Assembly: GCA_033763795.1 (NCBI GenBank)
Contig: JANRJV010000013.1
Span: 68,543 to 132,542, forward strand
Source: JAEUIV01 sp033763795
Lineage (GTDB): Bacteria > Planctomycetota > Phycisphaerae > Phycisphaerales > UBA1924
Length of the DNA: 64,000 nucleotides
Reading direction: 5' to 3'
Shown here in pieces: positions 34,889 through 44,512 of this stretch. The translations under genes and the position numbers were made by a program. Every line of letters begins with the position of its first letter. Position 1 is the stretch's first letter. The notes below the pieces were generated by a model. That model made no database searches and was not told where the DNA came from. It was given only the letters and a program-made list of their open reading frames with translations.

Positions 34889-37042
34889 TCAGGTCCAGTA
34901 ATAGTTCTGGACGTACTCGGCGACCATGCGGTGGGTGCTGAAGCGAGCGCAGACGCTGCGCATGCTCTCGGCGGCCATTCTGACCCAGCCCTTGGGGATG
35001 CCGGCGCGGTCGCGGGTGTAGAAGAGCGGGATGACGCTCTTTTCGAGTGTGTCGTAGATGGCGGTCGCGTCGTAGGCGTCCTGCTTGGCGCGGCTCTCGG
35101 GGAACTGCTTACCGCCCAGGGCCCAGCCGTTCTTGCGGTTGTATCCCTCGGGCCACCATCCGTCGAGGATTGAGCAGTTGATGCCGAGGTTGAGGGGCGG
35201 CTTCATGCCGCTGGTGCCGCTGGCTTCCATGGGTCGGACGGGGTTGTTGAGCCAGACGTCGCAGCCGCTGGTGAGGATTCGGCCGACGTGAGTGTCGTAG
35301 TTCTGGACGAGGTAGACGCGGCCTCTGAAGGGGGCCTTGCGGGTGTGCTCGTAGACGAGTCTGACGAAGTCCTGGCCAGCGGTGTCCTGAGGGTGGGCCT
35401 TGCCGGCGAAGATGAACTGCACGGGCCTATCGGCGTCGCCCATGATGCGGGCGAGCCGCTTGGGGTCCTTGAAAATGAGGGGGGCGCGCTTGTAGGTGGC
35501 GAAGCGGCGTGCGAAGCCGATGGACAGGGCGTTCTCGTCGAGGGTTTCGTAGAGCTCGACGAGCTGATCGACGTCGCCCTGGCGGGCGATGATCTCCTCG
35601 CGGAGGCGCGAGCGAAGCTCGGCGATCATCTTGCGGCGGAGGAGCTGGCGGAGATTCCATACCTCGGCGGCGGGGATACGGTGCGCGTTCTTCCACCAGT
35701 CGTCGGCGGGGCCGGCGCCGAGCCATTTGGGCTTGAGGAAGCGGTCGTAGAAGGGGCGGGCCTCGTCGGCGATCCAGCTCTCGGGGTGCACGCCGTTGGT
35801 GACGTGCCCGATTGGCACCGCGGCGGGCTTGGCCGCGCCGTAGGTCTTCATCCACATGCGGCGAGAGGTATCGCCGTGGAGCTCGGCGACGCCGTTGCAG
35901 CGTGCGGAGAGCTTGAGGGCGAGGACGGTCATGCAGAAGGGCTCGGCGGTGTCGGCGGGATCTTCGCGGCCCAGCGCGAGGAAGTCGTGTCCGGAGAGGC
36001 CCAGCTCGTCGGGCATGTGGCCCAGGTACTTGCGGATGAGGGCGGGATCGAAGCGATCGTTGCCTTCGGGGACGGGGGTGTGCGTGGTGAAGACGGAGGT
36101 GGCGCGGACGCGTGCGACGGCCTTGGCGTACTTCTCTCCTCGGGCGACGAGCCTGCGGACGCGTTCGAGGGGGGCGAAGGCGGCGTGGCCTTCGTTCAGG
36201 TGGGTGACGGTGGGGGAGATGCCGAGTTCGTCGAGGGCGATCAGGCCGCCCACTCCGAGGAGGATCTCCTGGCGCACGCGGTACTCGGAATCGCCGCCCT
36301 TGTAAAGGTGATGAGTGAGGGCGCGGTCGGCGTCCGAGTTTTCGGGGACGTCGGTGTCGAGGAGGTAGAGGGGGACGCGGCCCACGGTGAGGCACCAGAT
36401 GCGGGCGCGGACCTTTGACGAGCCGATGGGGATGGTGATGGCGCGGCCGGTGTCATCGACGGGGAGCAGGTCGAAGTCGCTGGTGGGATATGTGACGCGC
36501 GTGCGGCCCTCGCCCGTGAGTTCCTGGCGGTAATAGCCGTGCTTCCAGAGGACGCCCACGGCGACGAGGGGGACGGCGAGGTCGCTGGCGCTCTTGAGAT
36601 GGTCCGCGGCGAGGATGCCCAGGCCGCCGGCGTAGAGGGGGAGGCACTCGTGCAGGCCGTACTCCATGCAGAAGTAGGCGGCGAGGAGTTTCTTCTGCGC
36701 GCCCTTCGCGGTCCTGTGGAACCATCCCCTGGACTGGAGATAGGTATCGAGGTCCTTCTCGGCGCGGTCGAGGTTCGCGAGGAAGACGGGGTCCTGGGCG
36801 ATGGCGTGCGCGCGGGCGTCGTCGATGCCGGCGAGGGTGGCGATGGGGTTGTGGCGTGTGGCGTGCCAGAGCGCGGGGTCCACCGATTCGAGGAGCCTGC
36901 GGGCGTGGGGGTTCCACGTCCACCAGAGGTTCCTTCCGAGGGCGTCGAGGCGGGCGTGCACGTCGGCCCACTGAGCCGGTTGAGCGGGGCCCTGCGTCCG
37001 GCGGCGGGAACTGGTCGAATCGCTTGAAGAAGAACGCGGCAT
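34889..37042 (-). CDS. glgP: alpha-glucan phosphorylase (glycogen phosphorylase family)
   Basis: 717 residues. N-terminal DUF3417-type block (LDALGRNLWWTWNPHARRLLE), then the GT35 core: AYFCMEYGLHECLPLYAGGLGILAGDH-like region, THLNEGHAAF, TTHTPVPEGNDRF, IGHVTNGVH, IGFARRFATYKR, FIFAGKAHP and the PLP-lysine site EASGTSGMK. Releases glucose-1-phosphate from alpha-1,4-glucans, using phosphate. This short maltodextrin-phosphorylase-like subgroup is common outside Proteobacteria. Stands alone and is divergent from the ResB gene. Confidence 0.93.
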   Translation of the reverse strand: MPRSSSSDSTSSRRRTQGPAQPAQWADVHARLDALGRNLWWTWNPHARRLLESVDPALWHATRHNPIATLAGIDDARAHAIAQDPVFLANLDRAEKDLDTYLQSRGWFHRTAKGAQKKLLAAYFCMEYGLHECLPLYAGGLGILAADHLKSASDLAVPLVAVGVLWKHGYYRQELTGEGRTRVTYPTSDFDLLPVDDTGRAITIPIGSSKVRARIWCLTVGRVPLYLLDTDVPENSDADRALTHHLYKGGDSEYRVRQEILLGVGGLIALDELGISPTVTHLNEGHAAFAPLERVRRLVARGEKYAKAVARVRATSVFTTHTPVPEGNDRFDPALIRKYLGHMPDELGLSGHDFLALGREDPADTAEPFCMTVLALKLSARCNGVAELHGDTSRRMWMKTYGAAKPAAVPIGHVTNGVHPESWIADEARPFYDRFLKPKWLGAGPADDWWKNAHRIPAAEVWNLRQLLRRKMIAELRSRLREEIIARQGDVDQLVELYETLDENALSIGFARRFATYKRAPLIFKDPKRLARIMGDADRPVQFIFAGKAHPQDTAGQDFVRLVYEHTRKAPFRGRVYLVQNYDTHVGRILTSGCDVWLNNPVRPMEASGTSGMKPPLNLGINCSILDGWWPEGYNRKNGWALGGKQFPESRAKQDAYDATAIYDTLEKSVIPLFYTRDRAGIPKGWVRMAAESMRSVCARFSTHRMVAEYVQNYYWT

Positions 37043-37182
37043 CGGTCGGATCCTCGCGGGAAATGGTCGCCAAAAAGCGGCTGGCGCGAGTATACAGCCG
37101 CGACGCGGCGCGCAGGCTGCGCGTACGATGCCGGGCCGGGGGCGTTGGCCTTTTTCAAGCCTTGCGCGGTCCTCCCCACACG

Positions 37183-39774
37183 ATGAAACAGCCGTCTTCT
37201 ACCTCAGGCCCGGCGGATCTGGCAGACTCGGTTTCGCTGTTTGCGCCGCTGCCTTCGCGCGGCATCGGGGGCCGGCTGCTCGACCTGCTGGCGAGCGTGC
37301 GCCTCGGGATCGTGACGATGATCGCGCTGTTCGTGTATTCGAGCGTTGGCTCGGCGGGGATCGTGTATCCGGACCTGGGGCCCGGGAGCTGGAACGTCCT
37401 GAACCCGGCGATCTGGCGGCACGAGATGATCCGCCAGTGGCCGATGTTCGAGCTGACGGAGTTCGAGTGGTTCCACACGCCGTTCTTCAACGGGCTGATC
37501 GCGCTGCTGTGCGTGAACATGATCGTGGCGACGCTGCGGCGGATCCGGCTGAGCGTGCTGAACCTCGGGGTGTGGATGATCCACACGGGGATCATCGTGC
37601 TGTGCGTGGGGAGCGTGGTCTATTTCGGGACGAAGTTCGAGGGCGATGCGCCCGTGATTCGGCGCGAAGTCGTCATCGAGATCCCGGGCGTGCCCACGGC
37701 GCGGATGGCGGCGCTGCCCGGCAACGCGACGGCGGTGACGACGCCGGAGGGTGAGTACTCGTTCGAGGTGGTGTCGGTGGACCCGAACTGGGAGCTGCGG
37801 ACGGAGGGTCTGGAGGGGACGAGGGCGTTCGCGGTGACGGTGTCGGTGCGTTCTCCGGCGCAGCAGTTCATGCGGCAGTTGCTGGCGGGGTATCCGCAGC
37901 ACACGGAGGACGTCATTCCCGGCAAGGGGCGCGTAGTCAAGCTGCCGGAGTTCGGCGGGCGTGCGATCATCGATGAGGCGTTGCGGCTTTCTCTGGAGGC
38001 GGCGCCGCAGCGTCATTTCTGGCTGAAGGATTCCGCGGCGGTGTACCTGCGGGCCGAGGGGGGCGCGGAGTGGGCGCAGCGGCCGATCGAGGGACTGCCG
38101 CGGTACAACGACTATGTCTCGAACGTGACGGACGTGTGGCCCACCGTTCGGCTGGAGTCGGACCCGCCGTTCCGCCCCGCGCTGCTGGACGTGGATGTGC
38201 CGGCGGTGAGGAGCGGCGAGGCGTTCGCGGACGTATCGACGCGCGTGACCGGGTTCCTGCGGTATGCGGTGATGCAGGAGGGGTTCGTGTCGGGGGGGGC
38301 GGGGATCAATCCGTACGTTGAGGTGGAGCTGGCCGCGCCCGGCGGCGCGACGGCGACGCAGCGATTGCTGGCGCTCGATCCGATGCGCCGCTCGGCGTAT
38401 CAGGGGCAGCTGACGTTTGACTGGGTGAAGTCCGAGGACGAGCTGGCGGCGTTCGCGAGCACGGCGGCGCGCGAACTGATCCTGCGTGTGCCGGGCTCTT
38501 CGTTCGAGCGGACGGTGTCGTTCAGGCCCGCTGATCTGTCGGGCGAGGGGCCGCTCGAGCCGCTGGGGGACACGGGCTTCTCGTTCCGGATCCGCTCGGC
38601 GCAGGACCGTCTGCCGCTGGCGGACGGGCGGACGGTCACGCTGCTGCTGGTGGACTGGTCGGACCCGGCGGGCAAGCGGTTCACGCGGTGGGTGTTCGAG
38701 GATCCGGCGCGGAACCGCGACAACCCGGAGGCGGCGTCGGTGGAGGATCCTGTGAAGCCGATCCCGCCCGACGAGCGGGTGGAGATGGTGTACAGGCCCG
38801 GCCGACCGTCGGGGACGATCGCGCTGGTGGCGGGCCCGGCGCCGATCGGTCTGCGGATGTTCTACGACGACGGCGCGGGCGGCCGGGTGCAGCGGGCGGT
38901 GGCGCCGGGCGACTCGGTGGACGCGGTTCCGGGAATGAAGGTGAGCGTTCGGCGGTACATCCCGGATGCGCAGCGGCAGGTCAAGCCGCGGATCGTGCCG
39001 CGGCATCAGCGCGACCGGGATTCGGACGCGATGCAGTCGTTCGCGCTGGTGCGGGTGGAGTTTTCGAGCGGGTCGTGGAGCGAGACGCGATGGATCCCGA
39101 TGCATCGCTACAGCTTCGATACGGGCTTTGACGGCGCGAACATCCTCTCGCGTTTCGAGCCTGAGCTGGTGCGTCTGCCCGACGGCCGGGTGCTGGAGAC
39201 GATCGTGGGGCGTGAGCGGCGCGAATTGCCGGTCGCGGTCGTCCTGGATGACTTCCACCTGACGACGCACGTGGGGGGGTTCACGGGGCGTGTGTCGTCG
39301 ATCCGTGACTGGAACAGCGTGTTGAAGTTCCAGACGGAGGGGGGCGGGCTGTCGGCGCCGGTAGAGATCAGCACGAACGACCCGGCGCACTACGCGGGGC
39401 TGTGGTACTTCCAGGCGTTCTGGGATGCGCCGCGGCCGGCGCGCGAGCCGGGCGACATCGCCTCGGCGGGGCTGGCGTTCACGGGGCTGGGCATCGGGAA
39501 CCGCAACGGGGTGTACACGCAGCTCATCGGCTGCTGCATCAGCGTGGCGGGGATGGTGTACGCGTTCTACATCAAGCCGATCATCCGTCGCCGCCGGAGG
39601 CTGGCGGTTCTGGCGGACATCGAGGCGGGTCGTCTGCCGCGGCGGCGCTACACGCCCCTGGAGGACACTCCCATCATGGACGACGGCGGCCCGCCGGCGA
39701 TCGTGGAGCGTGAGGATCGTGCGGGGGCGGGGCGTTCCTCTGCGGAGCGCGCCGCCGGAGAGAACAGATCATGA
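37183..39774 (+). CDS. ResB-like cytochrome c biogenesis protein (system II)
   Basis: 863 residues from ATG 37183. Three membrane segments lie in the first 155 residues (LGIVTMIALFVYSSVGSAG, FNGLIALLCVNMIVATL, GVWMIHTGIIVLCVGSVVYF) and one near the end (about 779-801). Between them is an outer domain of over 600 residues, larger than in typical ResB/Ccs1. Near its end is a ResB-like block (VGGFTGRVSSIRDWNSVLKF, DPAHYAGLWYFQAFWD). Forms the CcsBA heme-handling complex with the next gene, whose ATG overlaps this stop codon. Confidence 0.88.
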   Translation: MKQPSSTSGPADLADSVSLFAPLPSRGIGGRLLDLLASVRLGIVTMIALFVYSSVGSAGIVYPDLGPGSWNVLNPAIWRHEMIRQWPMFELTEFEWFHTPFFNGLIALLCVNMIVATLRRIRLSVLNLGVWMIHTGIIVLCVGSVVYFGTKFEGDAPVIRREVVIEIPGVPTARMAALPGNATAVTTPEGEYSFEVVSVDPNWELRTEGLEGTRAFAVTVSVRSPAQQFMRQLLAGYPQHTEDVIPGKGRVVKLPEFGGRAIIDEALRLSLEAAPQRHFWLKDSAAVYLRAEGGAEWAQRPIEGLPRYNDYVSNVTDVWPTVRLESDPPFRPALLDVDVPAVRSGEAFADVSTRVTGFLRYAVMQEGFVSGGAGINPYVEVELAAPGGATATQRLLALDPMRRSAYQGQLTFDWVKSEDELAAFASTAARELILRVPGSSFERTVSFRPADLSGEGPLEPLGDTGFSFRIRSAQDRLPLADGRTVTLLLVDWSDPAGKRFTRWVFEDPARNRDNPEAASVEDPVKPIPPDERVEMVYRPGRPSGTIALVAGPAPIGLRMFYDDGAGGRVQRAVAPGDSVDAVPGMKVSVRRYIPDAQRQVKPRIVPRHQRDRDSDAMQSFALVRVEFSSGSWSETRWIPMHRYSFDTGFDGANILSRFEPELVRLPDGRVLETIVGRERRELPVAVVLDDFHLTTHVGGFTGRVSSIRDWNSVLKFQTEGGGLSAPVEISTNDPAHYAGLWYFQAFWDAPRPAREPGDIASAGLAFTGLGIGNRNGVYTQLIGCCISVAGMVYAFYIKPIIRRRRRLAVLADIEAGRLPRRRYTPLEDTPIMDDGGPPAIVEREDRAGAGRSSAERAAGENRS

Positions 39775-41516
39775 ACCGGTCCGGAGTTGCGTGGTTCGTT
39801 GCGGGGGCGGCGCTGGCGCTGAGCATCGCGGCGATGATCTCGCTGGCGCTGCTGCGGGGCGGGGCTCGCGAGCTTGAGGGCGAGGATGCGGAGTTCATCC
39901 GGGCGGTGGACCTGCGGCCCCTGGACCGGGCGGCGGTGATGCACGAGGGCCGGCTGAAGTCGTACGACTCTTTCGCGCAGGAGATCCTGTCGTCGGTGAG
40001 CGGCCGGAAGCTGCCGCTGGGCCAGCCGGCGGACTTTGCGTACCTGGACATGATCATCCGTCCCGAGCGGTACGCCGAGGCGCCGATCATCTTCATCAAG
40101 AACAAGAACATGCGTGCGCAGGTGGCGGCGGCGCTGCAGCGGTCCGGCCGGTTCGACGAGGAGCGGGGCCGGCGGCTGATCGAGGACGGGCTGGCGTCGG
40201 AGCCCGATCTGCGCGATCCGGCGGTCTCGGAGCTCATGAACCGGTGGGCGCAGGACGTGGTGCGGACGGCCAAGCACGTGGACGCGGTCGAGGGGGCGCG
40301 GGCGCTGGCGCGGCGCGAGACGCTGCTGTCGCTGCTGCGGATCGTGCCTGATCCGCAGGGGCGTGCGGACCGGCCCTGGATCCCGCTGAGCGAGCTGTGG
40401 CGGACGGGGGCGACGCTGGAGGCGGCGGAGGCGCCGGCGGGCGGCCTGGACCCGGAGCTGAAGTCGGCGCTGGAGCGGACGCTGCTGGAGCTGGCGACGG
40501 GCTGGCGGGCCAAGGACGCGACGATGGTGAACGCGTCGGTGGCTCGGCTGGCGGAGCAACTGCCTTCGGTGGCGCCGGGGATCTATCCCGAGGCGACGCG
40601 GATGGCGCTGCAGAGCTGGTACTTCCGCTCGGCGAACATGACGTGGGTGTGGCTGATCTATCTGACGAGCATGGTGCTGCTGCTCATGAGCGTCGTATAC
40701 CGGTGGGAGCGGGCGCGCTGGGCGGGGATGGGGGTGTTCGGCGTGGCGTTCGCGCTGCACACCCTGGCGCTGGGCTGGCGGTGGTACGTGTCGGGGCGGT
40801 GGCCCAACTCCAACATGTTCGAGGCGGTGACGACCTCGGTGTGGCTGGGGGCGGTGGCGGTGATCGGGCTGGAGATCGCGGCCCGGCGGACGCCCATGCG
40901 CAACCTGTTCGCGCTGGGCGGGGCGGGGGCGTCGATGTGCGCGCTGATGGCGGCGCACTACATCCCCGAGCTGAACCCGAGCATTAACAACATGATGCCC
41001 GTGCTGCACGACCTGTGGCTCTACATCCACACGAACGTGATCATCGCGAGCTACGCGCTGATTGCGATGGCGGCGGTCACGGCGGGGCTGTACCTGGCGC
41101 ACCGCGCGATGGGCGGGTCGGCGGAGTATGCGCGGGTCGGGGGGGCGGCGGCGCTGATGGAGATTGGGGATGAACGGGGCGATCCGCTGGCGAGCGGCCG
41201 GCGCGTCAGCCTCGGGGAGGTGTTCGACGGCGCGACGATGGTGCTGATGGAGCTGTCGTTCGTGCTGCTGTGGGCGGGGATCGTGATGGGAGCGATCTGG
41301 GCGGATCACTCGTGGGGGCGGCCCTGGGGCTGGGACCCCAAGGAAGTGTTCGCGCTGAACACGTTCATTGTGTTCCTCGTGCTCGTCCATGTGCGGCTGA
41401 AGGTGCGGGACAAGGGGCTGTGGACGGCGATCCTGGCGATCATCGGGTGCGCGGTGATGCTGTTCAACTGGATCGTCATCAACTTCGTGATCAGCGGTCT
41501 GCACAGCTACGCGTGA
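39771..41516 (+). CDS. ccsA: CcsA/ResC-type cytochrome c assembly protein
   Basis: 581 residues; its ATG overlaps the ResB stop (ATGA, 39771-39774), a sign of translational coupling. One N-terminal membrane segment, a soluble region of about 270 residues, then the CcsA membrane domain. The heme-binding tryptophan-rich motif reads WGRPWGWDPKE, and conserved histidines appear in ALHTLALGWRWYVSGRWPNSNMFE and HDLWLYIHTNVI. Exports heme and joins it to CxxCH apocytochromes outside the membrane. The long N-terminal soluble part is an addition to the usual CcsA. Confidence 0.92.
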   Translation: MNRSGVAWFVAGAALALSIAAMISLALLRGGARELEGEDAEFIRAVDLRPLDRAAVMHEGRLKSYDSFAQEILSSVSGRKLPLGQPADFAYLDMIIRPERYAEAPIIFIKNKNMRAQVAAALQRSGRFDEERGRRLIEDGLASEPDLRDPAVSELMNRWAQDVVRTAKHVDAVEGARALARRETLLSLLRIVPDPQGRADRPWIPLSELWRTGATLEAAEAPAGGLDPELKSALERTLLELATGWRAKDATMVNASVARLAEQLPSVAPGIYPEATRMALQSWYFRSANMTWVWLIYLTSMVLLLMSVVYRWERARWAGMGVFGVAFALHTLALGWRWYVSGRWPNSNMFEAVTTSVWLGAVAVIGLEIAARRTPMRNLFALGGAGASMCALMAAHYIPELNPSINNMMPVLHDLWLYIHTNVIIASYALIAMAAVTAGLYLAHRAMGGSAEYARVGGAAALMEIGDERGDPLASGRRVSLGEVFDGATMVLMELSFVLLWAGIVMGAIWADHSWGRPWGWDPKEVFALNTFIVFLVLVHVRLKVRDKGLWTAILAIIGCAVMLFNWIVINFVISGLHSYA

Positions 41517-41536
41517 GGACGGCGCCCGCCGGGCAG

Positions 41537-41565
41537 AAAAAAACCCCGCGCCGGACGGCACGGGG
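41537..41565 (-). terminator. rho-independent terminator for the gene at 41597-42250
   Basis: Hairpin 41544-41565 (five pairs, one mismatch, three pairs, loop GGAC) followed on the minus strand by seven T (complement of 41537-41543). Lies 31 bases beyond the stop of the minus-strand gene. Confidence 0.8.
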
Positions 41566-41596
41566 CTGCTCGGGATGATCGGGAACGGCCCGCGGT

Positions 41597-42250
41597 TCAG
41601 GCGCGGCGGCGGCGCAGGGCGGGGAGCGCGAGGGCCGGGGCGAGCGCGATCACGGCGGGTGCGGGGACGATGCTGACGTTGTCGGCTTCGACGCGGACGA
41701 CAGTTCCGGTGCCGCTGAGCGTCTGTGGAACCGCGTAGAGAAGCTGGAGGTTGGCGACGCTGGACATGATGGTGTTGAAGTCGCTGCCCTCGAAGCTGAG
41801 CCAGCCCGGGTAGTTCGGTGTGATGGGGATGGTCACGGTGCCCCAGGTGTTGGGCGCGACGGTGGCGAAGTCGAGGCCGATGGCGCCGGGGAAGTTCTGT
41901 GCGAGCGCGAACCGGGCGCCGAAGCTGATCGGCTCCGGGGCGTTGTGGCGAACGCTGAAGCGCAGCGAGAGTCCCGGCGCGGTCCAGTCGCCGACGAATG
42001 CGCCGCCGCTGGCTCCGGAGGAGGCCTGGGCGCGGAGCGCGATGAGCACGCCGAAGGCGGCGTTGTTGACGTTGGTGTCGGCGAAGACGGCGCCCGTGCC
42101 GTCGGGACCGCCGGTCGAGTTCCAGGTGGCGGGGCCTGTCCAGCCGGAGTTGCCCGAGCTGAAGGTCTCGGTGAAGGGGGCGACTGCCGCGTGAGCGGCG
42201 CCCGTGACGGCGGCGAGTGAGGCCGCGGCCCAAGCAGAACGGATCAGCAT
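41597..42250 (-). CDS. exported protein with PEP-CTERM-like anchor
   Basis: 217 residues from ATG 42250 (signal peptide MLIRSAWAAASLAAVTGAAHA). The body begins with ETFSSGNSGWTGPATWNSTGG, the pattern of beta-sandwich/LamG-like extracellular domains. It ends NVSIVPAPAVIALAPALALPALRRRRA: VPAP, hydrophobic stretch, four Arg, the same sorting-signal layout as the fragment at 1-99. No cysteines, no catalytic motif. Monocistronic, with its own terminator. Function unknown; probably a cell-surface protein processed by an exosortase encoded elsewhere. Confidence 0.75.
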   Translation of the reverse strand: MLIRSAWAAASLAAVTGAAHAAVAPFTETFSSGNSGWTGPATWNSTGGPDGTGAVFADTNVNNAAFGVLIALRAQASSGASGGAFVGDWTAPGLSLRFSVRHNAPEPISFGARFALAQNFPGAIGLDFATVAPNTWGTVTIPITPNYPGWLSFEGSDFNTIMSSVANLQLLYAVPQTLSGTGTVVRVEADNVSIVPAPAVIALAPALALPALRRRRA

Positions 42251-42320
42251 GTCGACTTCTCTCTCTCGAAGCGGCGGATGGCTCCGCGCTTCGCCGCCGC
42301 CGACGGCGAGCGCGCACACA

Positions 42321-42343
42321 TGTCCGGGTTGTCCGACTGTCCG
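42321..42343 (-). repeat. three spaced TGTCCG repeats upstream of the PEP-CTERM-like gene
   Basis: TGTCCG occurs at 42321-42326, 42330-42335 and 42338-42343 (CGGACA on the coding strand), 71-94 bases before the start at 42250. Closely spaced direct repeats in this position could be a regulator binding site; no family can be named. Confidence 0.35.
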
Positions 42344-42395
42344 ACCTGTGCGAATCGCCTGGGCGCCGCGGTTGGGGCGCGTGAGCGGTGGTGGA

Positions 42396-43247
42396 TCAGA
42401 GCGGCGGGAGGGTCCAGCTCGGGCTGTCAGCGCGAGGGGCCCAGCGTCGCATGTCCTGTGCTTCTTCCCATGAGAGCGTCTGTGCGTGTCCGTCGAGCAT
42501 GGCGCCGACGGTCCTGCCCGCGAAGCGGAAGGATACGTTGCCGGTTGCGGTGGGAGGCGAGCTTTCGTTGGGTTTGGAGGTCGACCACATGCGGCGGATG
42601 AAGCTCGGTGGCGTGACTCTGTAGAAGCCGTCGATGGCGAGGCCGTTTATCGGGCTTGCGCCCGAGGCGGAGGCGAAGGCGATCAGGTCGGCGGGTCGGG
42701 CGGTGTCGGCGACGCGGGAGAGGAACCAGCCTCGGGGCCAGCGGGCTTCGGTGCGGGCGCGGATGGCGGGGCTGGAGTGGAAGGCGAAGCCTGTGCCGTC
42801 GGCGTCGCCGCTGCCGCCGACGAAGGCCTGGTTCATGCCGAAGCGTGGACCGACGGAGGCGGCGTAGTCGTAGGTTGCTCCCGCGAGCTGCTCCTGCATG
42901 AGGCGGCGGTCGCGGTAGAGCAGGTCGATCTCGTTCTCGATGAAGGGCATGAGGCGCCAGGGGTAGCGCTGGGCCTCGAGGCCCGCGAGGCGGGAGCCGC
43001 GGTCGTTGGTGGCGACGACGGTTCCCGAGGCGACCATGGACGCCGAGGCGAAGCCGGGCATCACGGCGCCGTCGTAGTCGTTCGAGTACATGGCGAGACC
43101 CGCGGCGAACTGGCGGCCGGCGGAGAGTTCGCCCGTGATGAGGACGCATTGCCGCGCCTTGCCCAGGACCGGGAGGAGGATGCCCAGGAGCACGCCGATG
43201 ATCGCGACGACCACCAGGAGCTCGATGAGGGAGAACGCGCGTCTCAT
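42396..43247 (-). CDS. type II secretion/type IV pilin-like protein (prepilin N-terminal methylation motif)
   Basis: 283 residues. MRRAFSLIELLVVVAIIGVLLGILLPVLGKA is a textbook prepilin leader: cleavage would fall before FSLIE (A|F), with Glu at position +5. The mature part resembles planctomycete pseudopilins, ending in a VGAMLDGHAQTLSW block similar to the H-X9-DG region. Probably assembled into a pseudopilus or exported by a T2SS-like machine. Divergent from the dockerin-like protein at 43368. Confidence 0.85.
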   Translation of the reverse strand: MRRAFSLIELLVVVAIIGVLLGILLPVLGKARQCVLITGELSAGRQFAAGLAMYSNDYDGAVMPGFASASMVASGTVVATNDRGSRLAGLEAQRYPWRLMPFIENEIDLLYRDRRLMQEQLAGATYDYAASVGPRFGMNQAFVGGSGDADGTGFAFHSSPAIRARTEARWPRGWFLSRVADTARPADLIAFASASGASPINGLAIDGFYRVTPPSFIRRMWSTSKPNESSPPTATGNVSFRFAGRTVGAMLDGHAQTLSWEEAQDMRRWAPRADSPSWTLPPL

Positions 43248-43311
43248 TCGTGGATATTCTTGTCTGGATTTCCGGGCGCGGGGGGCGGATTGCGGAGTTG
43301 TGGCGTTCTTT

Positions 43312-43339
43312 CTTGTGGGGACGGAAAGCTGGATATAGT
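43312..43339 (+). promoter_or_regulatory. promoter for the secreted protein at 43368
   Basis: CTTGTG (43312-43317), 16-base spacer, TATAGT (43334-43339). The RNA start would be about 20 bases before the ATG and just upstream of the AAGGAT ribosome binding site at 43355-43360. Confidence 0.5.
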
Positions 43340-43367
43340 TGAGATCGAGTCTCCAAGGATATTTGTC

Positions 43368-44435
43368 ATGCGTTGCTGCGTCAAACCGTTGTTCGTGCTG
43401 CTGGCCGGTTCGTGGTGCGTGTCGATCGGGACCGCGGCGCCGCTGCAGGTCCAGGTGGCGACGCCGGACCTGGACCGGTGGGTGTACCCGTTCGATTCCG
43501 CGCCGGGGTTCCGCGAGTCAGCGTCGGTGTTCGGATCGATCGGGCAGGAGAACGCGTGTCCTCCTCTTTCTTTCGACCAGCGAGACGGACAGATGTTGCT
43601 GGGGTGGGATCTTCGGTCGGAGATCCCCACCGGAAGAGGGCTCTGCGGGTATCGGATTCTGGGCGTGACGGTGACGCTGACCACGGCGACGCAGAACGCG
43701 TTCCGGTATGACCCGACGTACGACGGGCGCACGTCGTACCCGGGGCCGGACACCGATCAGGGGCGGCCGATCGAGCTGTACGGGGCGGCGTTCCGCAACG
43801 GGTGGACGGTCTGTCCGCTGGACAGCGCGCCGGCGAACAACGCGTTTCCGTGCTATTTCGAGGGCACCCCCTCGCAGGCGGCGCCGCCTTTCGGCCCGGC
43901 GATTCAGTCCGGCGTCCGGCACGCGTTCGCGACGGACTACGCGGGCGGGGTGGAGCGCGATGTCTCCAACAATGTGCGCGATGGATTCGATCCCTCGCCG
44001 TTTGCGGTGGGACAGATCGCTGGGCTGGCGGCGGGGGCGCTGGTGCCGGCGGATCGAGACGTGACGTTCGTGCTCGACGTGGTGGAGGCGGATGTGCAGG
44101 GGTACCTCCGCCGGGCGCTCAACGGCGGGCAGCTTCGACTGATGGTCACATCGCTTCAGCCCGCATCGGGGGGCACGGGGGGCTGTGCGCCGGGCTCGGG
44201 GTCGTACGCAAGCTTCTACTGCAAGGAGATCGGCCTGGAGGGTCTGGCGGCGCGGCTGAGCATCACGGTGCAACTGACGGCGCAGGGTGATACGAACGCC
44301 GACGGCGCGGTTGACTTCCAGGACATCACGGCGGTGCTGCAGAACTGGAGCGGTGGAGGGCCGAGCGGCGACGCCAACTGCGACGGCGTCGTGACGTTCG
44401 CGGACATCGCCGAGGTGCTGCGCGGGTGGAACTGA
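43368..44435 (+). CDS. secreted protein of unknown function with two dockerin-like motifs
   Basis: 355 residues from ATG 43368, preceded by AAGGAT. The signal peptide is MRCCVKPLFVLLAGSWCVSIGTAA. The middle 250 residues, with several cysteines (ENACPPL, GLCGY, VCPLDS, PCYFEG, GCAPGSG, FYCKE), match no family I recognise; they look like a disulfide-bonded exodomain. The C terminus carries two EF-hand-like dockerin repeats, GDTNADGAVDFQDITAVLQNW and GDANCDGVVTFADIAEVLRGW. Single gene, divergent from the pseudopilin. Confidence 0.8.
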   Translation: MRCCVKPLFVLLAGSWCVSIGTAAPLQVQVATPDLDRWVYPFDSAPGFRESASVFGSIGQENACPPLSFDQRDGQMLLGWDLRSEIPTGRGLCGYRILGVTVTLTTATQNAFRYDPTYDGRTSYPGPDTDQGRPIELYGAAFRNGWTVCPLDSAPANNAFPCYFEGTPSQAAPPFGPAIQSGVRHAFATDYAGGVERDVSNNVRDGFDPSPFAVGQIAGLAAGALVPADRDVTFVLDVVEADVQGYLRRALNGGQLRLMVTSLQPASGGTGGCAPGSGSYASFYCKEIGLEGLAARLSITVQLTAQGDTNADGAVDFQDITAVLQNWSGGGPSGDANCDGVVTFADIAEVLRGWN

Positions 44436-44512
44436 GGGGCCGGCGCGGCCGGGGCGGCGGCGCATTCCCGGGGCGAGTGGCTCGGACGCACCGGTTACCA
44501 TCACTTGTTGCT

